From Hyperoplus lanceolatus (taxonomy: Eukaryota > Chordata > Actinopteri > Uranoscopiformes > Ammodytidae), in NCBI GenBank assembly GCA_026929865.2, contig CM049416.1:16857001-16921000 (forward strand): a DNA stretch of 64,000 nt, written 5' to 3'. Both the position numbers and the translations under genes were made by a program. Below, piece after piece: positions 49,771 to 60,371 of the stretch (position 1 is its first letter; each line of letters opens with the position of its first letter). Below the pieces are notes generated by a model. It saw nothing but the letters and a program-made list of their open reading frames with translations, did not search any database and was not told where the DNA came from.

Positions 49771-50425
49771 ACTAAAACTTCTAAACTCTGAATTTGAATG
49801 TGATTCCAGACAAAAGACCCACCCAGGCAGTGGCACAGTGTAGCCGGCTCAGGAGCCTCATTCTGGGGGAGTTTTGCCCTCAATGGAGAGGAAAGGAAAA
49901 GCTCCAGATTCCTCCCACCAGGCATGTCCGCTTCCCACAGCGTCCCAGCCCTAAGAATTCCGGTATTCCCCGGTCACTGACCCGCTCCTTCTTACTTCCC
50001 ACAGCCTGTTTTTTCCGGGGAGGTCAGCTTTATTTGGAGCAGCCAATAATGCTTTTAATAGCTTTATTTTGCTTCTATTACTGTATTGATGGAACAGCTG
50101 GTATTAGGGTGTGTCTCAATAAGGGGATATTCCTCAAGGGAGATTTGGGATGTTGAAACGAAACTGGCTTTCCAAGAATATAAAGATTCCTCTCGTGAAC
50201 TAGGGGGGTTATACTGGGCCATGTTTGAATAATGTACTTAAAAGGTGCTAAAACGGAACATTACAAACAGAGGGTTAAAAAGGCTGGAAAAAGGTGATGA
50301 ATTAATAGGCAGTGTGAGGAAAAACAATGTTTGTTTTTACAATAAGCCACTTTTAGTAAACACCAAAAATACACATTTGATCATTAAAGTTTGCGAAGTA
50401 TGTCCCCTTTAAATGACTATATATC

Positions 50426-51588
50426 TAGGGCCCTATGAAATCCGTTTTATTTTTTTCCAAATTCCGTTTTATTTTTTCACAAATTCCGTTTTTTCCGTTT
50501 TAATCTCATGATTTCCGTTTTATTTACAATTAACACTCATTTCGTCATCAGAACGAGTGTCTAATTATTGCGAACAAATAATATTCCAACAATTTAATCA
50601 GATATAAGGCTAAATTTAAAATACATCACAACATTGCACTGTTTTTAGTGCTTAAAAAAGCGAAAAAACAAATGTGTTGGGTATAGGCTATAACAGAAAA
50701 TAAAGCCATTCATTTTGTGCTTCAAGTGAAACATTAAATATTATTTTTACATAAATAATAAAGTCCTTATTAACCTTGCAAGAAGCTGGACTAGAGTGAA
50801 TATTGGACAGGCTTTATAAGTCCATGGCTTTTACCTGTGGGACAGCGCTTCACCCAACAGCGTGCTGCAACACCAACCTACAGTCTATTGTGCGACGGAG
50901 AGCTAGTTATCATTAGCATCAGCGTTAGCCGACATCACGGCAACAGCTGAATAATGTAACACATTACACAAGTTACACTACATGAAAACAACGGGCTGTA
51001 GACGCTAGAGTTATAATTGCGTGTAGGAAACATTGTTGAGACTGGAATTTCGTACCACAGCGGCCGTTCCATAATACAACACTCCCTTTAGCAATGGCTG
51101 AATATAAGACCTCCCTGTGCTGTGTATCTGCGGGAGCGAGTGGCATTAATAACTTCAAAACAGTAGGTTTAACATGATTACGTGCTTTTAGATGCTTTAA
51201 TCATATGCCGAATTTACAAACAGACCACATTATTAACAATAAATTAAGTTATGTACATGTCAGAGTTACGTACATGGATACATTCATAAGTAAACATTGA
51301 ATAGACAGATTTGTGAAAGGTGTTTGGCGCTGTGTGTTACATTAGCGATCCAGCAGCCAGGCTCTACTTTTCACGGCAGTAGTTTGGTCTTTAGATGTCG
51401 CCAAACCAAAATTCCTCCCTAGTTCTGCTTTAATTTCAACCGTGTTGTTTCCCTTTGCCTTGAAAATTGAATTTCACCAAAATAATGGCGAATTCCGTGA
51501 CATTCCGTGTTAACAAGCAGATTCCGTTTTTATTGCCCGATTCCGTGATTCCGTCCACGTTTTCGTTATCGCGGAAATCATAGGGCCC
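50426..51588. mobile_element. Non-autonomous hAT-like element with perfect 8-bp target duplication
   Basis: The left end TAGGGCCCTATGAAATCCG and the inverse CGGAAATCATAGGGCCC at the right are flanked by TATATATC on both sides (50418-50425 and 51589-51596). The TA at 51589-51590 may belong to the end or to the duplication. ATTCCGTTTT-like motifs repeat several times within 110 bases of both ends. The interior has no transposase frame. Confidence 0.88.
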
Positions 51589-51774
51589 TATATATCACTG
51601 AGAAGTAGCTCTAAACTACACCTTCAAATGTGTTATCTAAATGCTCTGGAAAGGGTTGTTTATAGCCAAGACTTTTACCCACATTCAGCTGGCAAATCGC
51701 ACCATTAAATCAGCAATTACTGCATGGGTTTCTTAATTGAGAATATTTTGTCCTCATTACAAAGACGCATCTTG

Positions 51775-51963
51775 GGGGCGCCTTTAGCTCAGTTGGTAAG
51801 GCGTCCCCCTCCTGGGCCGGGCCCAGCAGCAGACCCGGGTTCGATTCCCACCCGCGGTCGTTCTCTGCATGTCACTCCCGTCTCTGCCCCATTTCACCTC
51901 TGTCTCTCTGCACTATCAATAAACCATAAAAATGCCCAAACAAATATCTTAAAAAAAAAAAAA
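51775..51963 (+). mobile_element. tRNA-headed SINE with 14-bp target duplication
   Basis: The head CGCCTTTAGCTCAGTTGGTA has an A box, and GGTTCGATTCC is the B box, about 44 bases apart. The body is short (CATGTCACTCCCGTCTCTGC) and the tail is AAATATCTTAAAA with poly-A. AAAGACGCATCTTG occurs directly before (51761-51774) and after (51964-51977). It is a SINE rather than a tRNA gene because of the tail and duplication, and because the anticodon arm region is expanded (CCTGGGCCGGGCCCAGCAG). Confidence 0.9.
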
Positions 51964-53090
51964 AAAGACGCATCTTGCTGTGCCCAAAGCATAATATTTT
52001 GCTTACTAAACCTCTGTAAAAAAATAGCAGAAGAGCTTTATGACTCAGCAAAAGCTATATGTGAGTCAGTGAGGCCATAGAACAGTCACCATATAATAAG
52101 TCACATGACAACGAGTTACAACACACAAGGATTTAGAGCATGCATGCAATGTGATTGATTCAAATTGTGCGTTGTAAAGGTTAAAAGAATCAGCTGCATT
52201 GGTAAACAATTCCGATATTTTTATATAGATTGATTTGTAAAAAAGCAGATCCTTCCAAATAACCTGTCTGCACCTATCCGTGTGCCTCTCGGGAATATAT
52301 GCATGTTCCTAACTAAACTAAAGGTTAAGGATCCAAAGAGATTCAGGCAGTATTTTTCAATAACAAAATCTATGAAAATGCAAAGTAAACATCGCATCAG
52401 CGTTGCCTTGATGAAATATGCCCAGCACTGCAAATGTCTATAGGGAAAGCAAAGCTCCCGAATAAGTGATGTTGAAATTATTCTGAAAGAAGACTTGAGG
52501 CAAATCCCAAATTTCTGCATCTCCTGACATAGAGTGAAGCGGATAACTCTCTTCAACAACCTCGAATCAAGCAAAATATTTTGGCATTCAAGGCTGCTGG
52601 CGATTTTGCACTCGAGTGAAATGGGGGAGGGAAAACATTTGAATAATTTACAGAGCTTTCCGTAATCAAGGACAATACCATCTCAGCAATAGCCCCAACT
52701 TAATTTCCCCCAACTTTCTTTTTCAATCTATTTCTACCACTACCACCCTAACAGTTCTTATATGATAATCCTGGGATGCCACGGAGGCTTTTGCTGAATT
52801 ATTCATCCCGTCAAGATCAAGACGTATAAACAAGACTGCAGCTCTTTCATTCCCCACCTCTCGCTTCCTTTGCGTGTTATCTCTCGCTAACACTTGGCTT
52901 CTACGGATAGAAAAAAGACATATTTGATGCTAGGTGCGGTTTGTGTAATATAAACTTCAGAGGGGGAGAAAGCAGTGAGCCTCAGAGGATGGGGATGATG
53001 ACAGAAACGTCTCCTTAAAGCTAGAGTGCGTAACTTATGTTGCCCACATGAGGGATTCTGAGTAATAACAACAACACTGTCGTCGCATCT

Positions 53091-54764
53091 TATTTTTTTT
53101 TTTTTTTTTTTATTATTATTCTTCCGGACAATTACACATAATACATAATTTTCACATTGCATATTCATACATATTACTTTGTGTTATCGTCCGAAGGGTA
53201 GCAGGAGAAGCCAAAGGCTTATCGAGTCCCGCCCCCACTGCCATAAGATTCAGATACATAGATACACAGCTACTACAGTTAGAACACATTTTTTTTTTCT
53301 TTTTTTTTTTTAAGAAGATTCATTCTAATACACAAATAATTTTAGGTCTCTATTTTCCTCTCTCCCTGTGACAATGCAGATATGGCCTTGTCCATTTCTT
53401 CTCTAGTAGCCTAAACACCTCTGCAAAAGTATTCAAAACAGTCAGTGTGTCTGCTGACCTCGGCTACAGTCTCATAACATGCAGTGTATTTACAAATTCT
53501 TCAGTCAGAGAAAGTCTTCCAATTTTAACTCGGGTGTTCTGAACACACAGCTGATAATTAACATGTATCTTTCATTTAAATTTCAATAGTCACACATTCC
53601 ATTAGGTTATCAATAGCAGAGCACATTGTATTTACAATTTCAAACCTTATATTATGACACAAACCAGTTTAAATCCCTTTAATTCAAAGACCATGCCAAC
53701 TTTAATTCAAATTGTCCATGCTATGTCATTTGTAATAATGTAATAATGTCATTTGGGTCTGATAATCTAGGTTCCTCGTAAAGATTAGCTAATAACTCCA
53801 GACTTTCATGATAATTTATCCCTTCAGGTATGTTGCTCATTCTTGCTGCTTGGGTTGATCAGGTCCTCTTCCCTCCGGAATTGAACCAGATCCTCCTCCG
53901 TTCTGATTTGCACAATTTTAGCTTCTTCGGGTGTAGCTCCATTCAATTTGATGAAGATTCTTCCATCTCTTGTCCATGTTTGTTGGACCCGTCCACATTT
54001 TTTAACCCTCTTGCTTGGTAGGCCAGATTAGCATTTCTCTTGGTTAAGTTTTCTCTCATTCCAATTTGTTCGCCTTTAAGCTTCTTGCCTTGACTGAGCA
54101 AATTTATCTTATGCTTTCTACTCACAAATTTCAGAATAACAGCACGCTTTTTGGCCAATTTTCCCTTCGGGAGAAGAAAACAAGACTCCACGTTCTCCAG
54201 ATCCAGACTAATGCCTTTGCTTCTCAGGAACCTTTCAACCTGGTTATCCACCGACACATTCCTTGTATCGCCCTCTTCTTCTCCACTCACGGCAGCTACA
54301 TACGACCTTGGTTTAATGTCCAAACCAGTTATTATCACATCTCTGTTTTTTGCTTGTTGATCTTGGTCATCAATTTTATCTCCAAGCTCTTTCAAGAGCT
54401 GATCTTTCTTCACATTCACGGCTTGAAGTTCCTTCAATTCGATCAACATTGGCTTCAGACCAGCTGCAACTTTTTCTTTAATTTTTGCATCAAAACGCCC
54501 AATCCATTCGTCCATAATCCCAGCCAGCTCAGCTTTCAGCAGTGCTCGCTCCGTCTCCCTCTCACTTTTCATTTCTCTCATCAAGTCTGCCAACTGTTTT
54601 TTCAATTCTTCCGCATAATCTTTGTCTTCCTCCTTTCCCTTATCAATGTTTTTTCCTTTTTTGGACATCTCCAAAGATTTTCAGAGATTTTTAAGGCTGT
54701 GAATCTGAGTTCTCCGCTGCTCACGGTAAATAGCTCTTAACCCTCGGCAAGCCGGAAGTTGAAG
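53091..54764 (-). mobile_element. ORF1-only LINE (HAL1-like), poly-A tailed
   Basis: On the minus strand it has a 5' UTR of about 95 bases, an ORF1 (54668 to about 53824), a short 3' region, and a poly-A tail (plus-strand T run at 53092-53112). The 3' part has GGCGGGACTCGATAAGCC and CTTTGGCTTCTCCTGC, a 3' UTR style seen in fish LINEs. No endonuclease or reverse transcriptase coding is present between ORF1 and the tail. No clear target duplication was found. Confidence 0.8.
53824..54668 (-). pseudogene. LINE ORF1 with one frameshift
   Basis: The ATG at 54668 starts a Lys/Glu-rich head and a long coiled coil (about residues 10-120, with ELKKQLADLMREMKSERETE). Next comes DVIITGLDIKPRSYVAAVS, then ENVESCFLLPKGKLAKKRAV, and RENLTKRNANLAYQARGL, the conserved C-terminal nucleic-acid-binding region of such ORF1 proteins. 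The open frame ends at 53943. A loss of one base in an A run (about 53998-54003) explains this, because the other frame continues with TWTRDGRIFIKLNG to a TGA at 53824. A TTG at 54674 is an alternative, less likely start. ORF1 proteins bind the element RNA; this copy would give a truncated protein. Confidence 0.85.
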
Positions 54765-56753
54765 GTGAGGTAAGCCTTTGGTGATCACGCATGGACTTTA
54801 TTTCTCCTGCTGCACGTCCAGGTTACTCTGGCCGCTTCTTGGGATTTTACTGAGCTCCTGCGCCAGTGTCGGGGGGTGACACCAGTTTTTAAACGCTGCC
54901 ATACTGAGAGAGAGAGAGTTTGTGGAGCTGATCTGTCAATTCGTTTGCCGATGGCTTGAATGTAACCCACATTACTTTTTATATGGAAAAGTTACGCACC
55001 ACAGCTTTAAAAACATGACTAGTAACATGGGACTCTGTAATGTGACTTATAACCTCATATTTCTGTGTCAATTCAACTACAGGGCCCCGGGGGCAATTGG
55101 ATGAGATCATCTCTATAAATACGTATACTTGAGAAACGGCCTAATCCCAGATAAACAGTTATGACGCGCATTTATTCTATTTCGGGGCCTCCTTTCATTT
55201 CAATCGCCATCGGGCAGATGAAGATGGAGAATGTGCGATAAGGTCAAGTCTACGTTAGCGTTGCAGCAAAATCCCTTGACACATCTCGTCACAAACCGCT
55301 GCCACTCAAGCAAGGCGTCATAAATAATGTAGAGAATATTGACTTATTGAGCTGTAGTGTGCAGGTGTATACGCACACAACAGATAACGTTGGGTGTGGG
55401 AAAAAATAAATCGTTTGAGAAAATGAATTTTTTGCAAAGAAGCAGAGGATCAAGATTAGAAAAAGACAATTCATCTAATGGCCCATAAAAAAAGCAATTT
55501 CTATAAGTCTCACGGCTTGAAAACTGTGAAACAAAGAAGGTATTCTTTGATATTGTCCAGCTTGTTTGATGTTTACGTGAGTCTGATGAGCTGAAAAGAG
55601 TTTGAGAAGAGGCAAAACAACTATGGCTTCTTGTTAGCGTGTTTGAGCTAAAAAACAAAAGATAAAAAGTGTTCATTTATCCATTTTACCACGTAATTAA
55701 ATTAAAAAAGTTAATAAAAGTAAAAAAAAAAACATTTTTAGATGACAAAATCAACAGAATACAGTAAAAAAAATTTAATTATATACACAGTTCTAGCACT
55801 GGTTGGTGTGTTATTGCTGCTCTTTCCACCAAGATAAATGGTGAAAATTCAGAACAATTTGCTCCAAAACTGCAGAGAAACAAATCAGCACTTATAAGAT
55901 GAGTTTAATGGACCAAAGGCTGCAAACTTTTTTAACAAATCATTAATCACAGTGTTCACTGAATATTGATAAAGGTGAATGTATAAGCATGACCTGCCAG
56001 CTTTGTAGTTTCTATCAAAAAACACTTGGATGGTCATCTAACGTCATTGTATCAACTCATTAATTTCATCCAGGAAGTCAACAAAACAGTCATGATTTTT
56101 CCAGGCCTCATAATGGAGACACTCTGAAAAGATTTAATGCAATAGAGCAGCGTGTGTTCCTTGGAATGAACAACAAGACAATCAGCTAATAGCCTTGAAA
56201 GCACTTCACTAAACAACTGGAGTGTTTTGCCAGGTCCAACACATCAACAGAGAGGGAGATGAATTTGAATTTAAAGAGACACCGACAAGATTTTCATTAT
56301 TCCACCTTCCTAAGCAGCACACACACAAACACACACAGTTTCACAGGTGACAGTTCAATGTGTTTGTACAGAGGTTTGAGGAACACAATGCTGCCGGTTT
56401 AATTGCGAGCCTTGACATTTTGAATTTCTAGCATTATTTATTTTTTCTAAAACTAGACACTTTTTGCCTGAAACAGTAGGTAAAAAAGATTGCTATATTT
56501 GTGCATTACTCAAAGCGAAATTGGCTTGTTATCCTTGTTGTTTTCTCTGAGTTGGTGCCGGAGACAATACATCATGTGAGGTGATGTGAAGTGGGGTGGG
56601 ATTGAACAAGTCTTTACTTCTTCCCACCCCTTTTCAAATATGTTGTGGCATTTTTATAGAGTGCTTGGCGGCCCTATCAGTACAGGAGTCACTAGGGCTG
56701 ACTCTTGTTGATGCATTTTTAATATTGTATTGTTGTTGCATATTTGAAATAAA

Positions 56754-56796
56754 TCATTCATTCATCATTCATTCATTCATTCATTCATTCATTCAT
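56754..56796. repeat. (ATTC)n microsatellite
   Basis: ATTC units with one interruption (ATCATTC) span about 43 bases. Confidence 0.93.
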
Positions 56797-57892
56797 CATA
56801 ACTCCCCGTATCTTCACTATGCAAACTTTACTGAAGATTCATGACAAAATATTCACAACAAGCTTATTTAAGGTGAATTTTTTTTACATGTTATTTTACT
56901 GTCATATAAAGGGCGAAAAATTTCATTCAGAGATTTTCTGCTTGGCAGGCATACAAACAGTCGAAAATACAAACATAGTCAAATTTACCATCACATAAGA
57001 CAAAGAAATAATAACCCTTAAGAAGCTGAAAACCGATGATATAGGGGAATTACTTCTTAGAAAATGTAGTTTTTAAATTTAATTCAAAAAAGTCACATGC
57101 CAACAAAAATCCCACTGAGTTTATTGCAGACTAGTCAACAAAAGGACTAAATTGAATGTCAGCAATTTTACATTCTTATTATAAACAAATCAGTAGTTTC
57201 CATCATCTGGGGCTCATCAGTGGGAGTTCAATTAGAGAAGCAGTTGTCAAATGTAAATGTCATTCCTTTACTTTTATTGTCCCAAAAATGTTTAAAATGT
57301 CAAGGCTATTATCAATAGTTAGCCTAACTAAACAAAGAAAAAAGAAAAGAAGAGAAATTTGATGACGACATGGATGATGTAGCCTATTTGATTTTTAAGC
57401 AGCCCCCGTGCACTCTGAATGACGTGTCAAGGTCAAACTAATGTCCCAACACATGGAATGGCTCAGCTCTGCTCAGCTCAACTCCCCTTCTGTTTTTCTG
57501 CAGGAATGTCCAATCGATTTTCTTGTGGCGAGAAAAAGTGGCGCTCTCCCATTTGTCGGTGAGAAAAAAACTCTGGCGGAATATTAACAGGTAGTTGCCA
57601 TGGCAACAAGGCAGGGGACTGCTGCCTATACCAGCGTATGGTGTGATGAAAAAAGGAAGCATTTATCTTGTCTTTTTTTTCTTTTAGTACCATTCTTTTT
57701 TATGTACTGTAGAGAAAAGCACACACACAAGAATACACAAACTTGTGAGCGCTGTGGGTTTTTCAAGCCCCAGAGCCGCATCAACATGGATGACCAGCCA
57801 TCCAGCAAAAAGCATGTCATCATAGTGGGATGATTCAGTTGGGTAATTGCTGCATGTAATGTGTAGTATACCACAGAGACATTTATGCTCTC

Positions 57893-58733
57893 ATCAATAA
57901 TGAATGAATGTACTTGTGACTCAGACCACATTAGCAGCGAAATGGCCAAAATGATTAAAAAAGACGACCCAACCAGGCTAACTGCAAATGTCAGCCATAG
58001 AAGAATCATGACCCAGCTGTTGGAAAAAGCCCACAGGGGTGAAAGAAAGAGCGAGTGTGAGTGGACACAAGAGTTTTGCAAATATGTGCTGGAAAAAAAA
58101 TCCAGTTTTAATACACAGCCTAAGCTCTGTAAATAAAAAAAGGCATGTTGCTAGCTCCCGTGGGCCCCTTTTGTTAACATATTGTTTGTTCACATACCAG
58201 TTTACAGAGCCTAGGCTGTGTATTAACATCAGATTTTTGTTCAGCACAGACACACACAAACAGTACGGTAGTGGAGATATTCACTGGTTTTGACAACAAG
58301 CATTCTCCAGAATCGCTGACTCCAACTTTAATGCTCCAATTGACACAAAACTTTCTACTGCTATGGTGTTCTGTCAGCTCCATGTTTCCCATTTTCGGGA
58401 TTTCTGCCCTTGAAATATTGGCTGGGTCATTACAGCATTCAAGGAATTGCTTATTTGGGAACAGATCGCTTTCTTGCTGAGAAAAATCAATACCACTTTG
58501 ATACGGTATTTGTGCGTTACACATAAAGCAACAGGCAACAGCAGTAGACCGTTAGCTTAGCTTCATCCATAATGAATGAATGTACTTGGGACCACATTAG
58601 CATTGACGTGGCCAAAATGATAAAACGACCAGAAACCCAACTGGCTAAATGCGAATGTCCGCCGTCAGCTTTTGGTAAGAGCCCAACAGCAGCAAAATAA
58701 ACTACTTTAAATGGACACCCAACAAAACTTTAT
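57893..58733. repeat. Diverged direct repeats flanking a hairpin element
   Basis: AATGAATGAATGTACTTG with GACCACATTAGCA, then GGCCAAAATGAT, occurs at about 57898 and again at about 58570. The similarity continues, with indels, for roughly 150 bases in each. The hairpin copy at 58107-58227 lies between them. Confidence 0.65.
58095..58330 (+). repeat. Hairpin small-element family, best copy
   Basis: The left arm at 58107-58133 (AATACACAGCCTAAGCTCTG) and the right arm at 58201-58227 (CAGAGCCTAGGCTGTGTATT) are nearly perfect inverted repeats about 67 bases apart. The flank GGAGATATTCACTGGTTTTG is shared with 1585-1700. Confidence 0.7.
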
Positions 58734-59009
58734 TCACTGCAGGCCTGTTCATGACAATGGTGAGAAAGCCTAATTACTGTAGTTATAAATGTTTTAAATG
58801 TCCTCAAAGCTCCCAGGTTGGGTAGTAGCTTTTTGAGCCGTGTAGCTTGTTGCGACTAAACCAATGTTACTGACTAACAAAAAATATACAAGCTATATCA
58901 GGCTTCACTATATTGTCACACAAAGTAAGTGTGAAACATATTTGCAATTTGAAGGAGGATTGATACAGTTTAATGCAATGATTGTTGGGTTATTTTGTAA
59001 ATTAAAGTG

Positions 59010-59425
59010 ACTGCGAGTTATGAAACAGTGTCATTCTCCTCTGATGTTCATAAATGACCTGAAACAGCAAACAAGACAATCAGTTATTTCTATAATGTCA
59101 TTATTAATACCTTCGCCTTGGTCGGATTTCCCGCACACTTAGGTTAATCGTTTTACAGCCGGCAGAACAGAACAGCTTGTGTATGAACGCTACTAAATCA
59201 AAGTTTACTTTACTTCACCATCGTCATATTACCATTATTAATCTTAGTCTCAAATACAGTACATACATTGCCTCATCGCGATGCATATACTGCGGTCTCT
59301 CTTTCACTCGCTTCCTAAACAAATGCACTTGCCACCAGCGCACACTAGCAAATATTTTTAGGACAGCAGGCGCCCGTCTCGTAAAAAACACTACCACTTT
59401 TGTCCAAAGGGGATGCTAGAAAAAT
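59010..59425 (+). repeat. Dispersed repeat with CACTACCACTTTTGTCC motif, long copy
   Basis: It shares TCCTCTGATGTTCATAAATG and ACACTACCACTTTTGTCC with 36255-36485 but has a longer interior. Confidence 0.6.
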
Positions 59426-60134
59426 AAAAATAGTGTGTGTGTCCCTCAAAATGTGCACTTCACTTTGGGGAAAAGTTTGAAACTATGCAGATAAAGATCA
59501 ATTTAAAATGTTTTGACCCTAACAGACGGAATAATATTTGGTTCACCTTTGTGATTATCGTCACTCCCTGCTGTGCTGAACAGAATCCCAACAAGCTGTG
59601 TGTGTATTTTCCATTCACAGAATAATCCATCCTAAATGTTTATTTAATTTGTGTGAAGAAAATATGTTGTATGCAAAAGTTATTTATTTTGTGTAAACAA
59701 GTTCCATATGCTATACAACAAAAGCTGTTATCTTGTGGGGAACATGATGCATTGCTGAAAAAAGTTTCATTGTAAATGTCACACCATGAAATGCTTGCCA
59801 TTGACTGTAGAGCACAAAAGCATTGGACTGTCCTCATCAGGAAATCATCTGCTCTGTATTTTAACAGAAAATAAATTTGGCAGATGCAAGCCATATGGTC
59901 ATGGAATATGCATTGGTTTTGATGAATGTTCAATAAAATGCAAAAGAAGATTAACATAGAAATGAAGGAAAGAAGAACTAAAAGTCCAATTAGCTGAGCC
60001 GAATCAGAACACAGATGGCAACAACTTCACAGAAGGCCGTTAGAAGAAAGTTAAACACGACGTTTGATACTACAGTAAAGCAAGAGAGAAAGTGATTCAA
60101 CACTAACTTGCTGGGTTTGACGCCATAGATTTAA

Positions 60135-60245
60135 AGGTGCAGTAAAATCTAGCAAAATCTAGTGTTTATACATAGCCTTAGCTCTGTAAACGGGCATGTA
60201 AACAAAGGGCCCACTGTATCTATAGCAACATGCCAATGGTCCGCA
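60135..60245 (+). repeat. Hairpin small-element family, partial copy
   Basis: GTGTTTATACATAGCCTTAG then CTCTGTAAACGGGCATGTAA matches the left arm and loop of the copies at 13115 and 58095, with AAGGTGCAGTAAAATC at its start. Confidence 0.5.
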
Positions 60246-60337
60246 ATGACTAGTAGCTTATATCGGCTATAACCTAAGTGCTGTGTTAGTTGATGAATAC
60301 ATTTTGCTGACTTTATAGCTTTTCTCTACCATGTGCC

Positions 60338-60340
<3 letters not shown>

Positions 60341-60370
<30 letters not shown>
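60341..60370. repeat. (GAT)n microsatellite
   Basis: Ten GAT units. Confidence 0.95.

Positions 60371-60371
<1 letters not shown>

Larger units (their letters stand above)
53015..55011 (+). mobile_element. Small 'GCGTAACTT' element split by an ORF1-only LINE
   Basis: The left part 53015-53090 (TTAAAGCTAGAGTGCGTAAC through GTCGCATCT) and the right part 54765-55011 (GAGGTAAGCCTTTGGTGATC through the GTTACGCACCACAGCTTT end) together match the full copy at 26728. The intervening 1.67 kb is the LINE. Confidence 0.88.

Noticed and set aside
49794-50156. 120-codon plus-strand frame
   Set aside because: No recognisable domain; compositional chance frame between two repeats.
51777-51853. Possible tRNA gene (A and B boxes present)
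   Set aside because: The poly-A tail, the 14-bp target duplication and the expanded anticodon region show a SINE head, not a functional tRNA gene.
54066-54740. Long plus-strand open frame of about 224 codons
   Set aside because: It is the antisense of the LINE ORF1 coiled-coil region; the minus-strand reading has the recognisable protein.
57626-58081. 151-codon minus-strand frame with hydrophobic segments
   Set aside because: It crosses one of the diverged direct repeats and ends in simple T/C-rich sequence; no homology recognised and the repeated copy at 58.6 kb does not keep the frame.
60341-60370. Possible Asp-rich coding repeat
   Set aside because: Pure (GAT)n microsatellite with no surrounding open frame.
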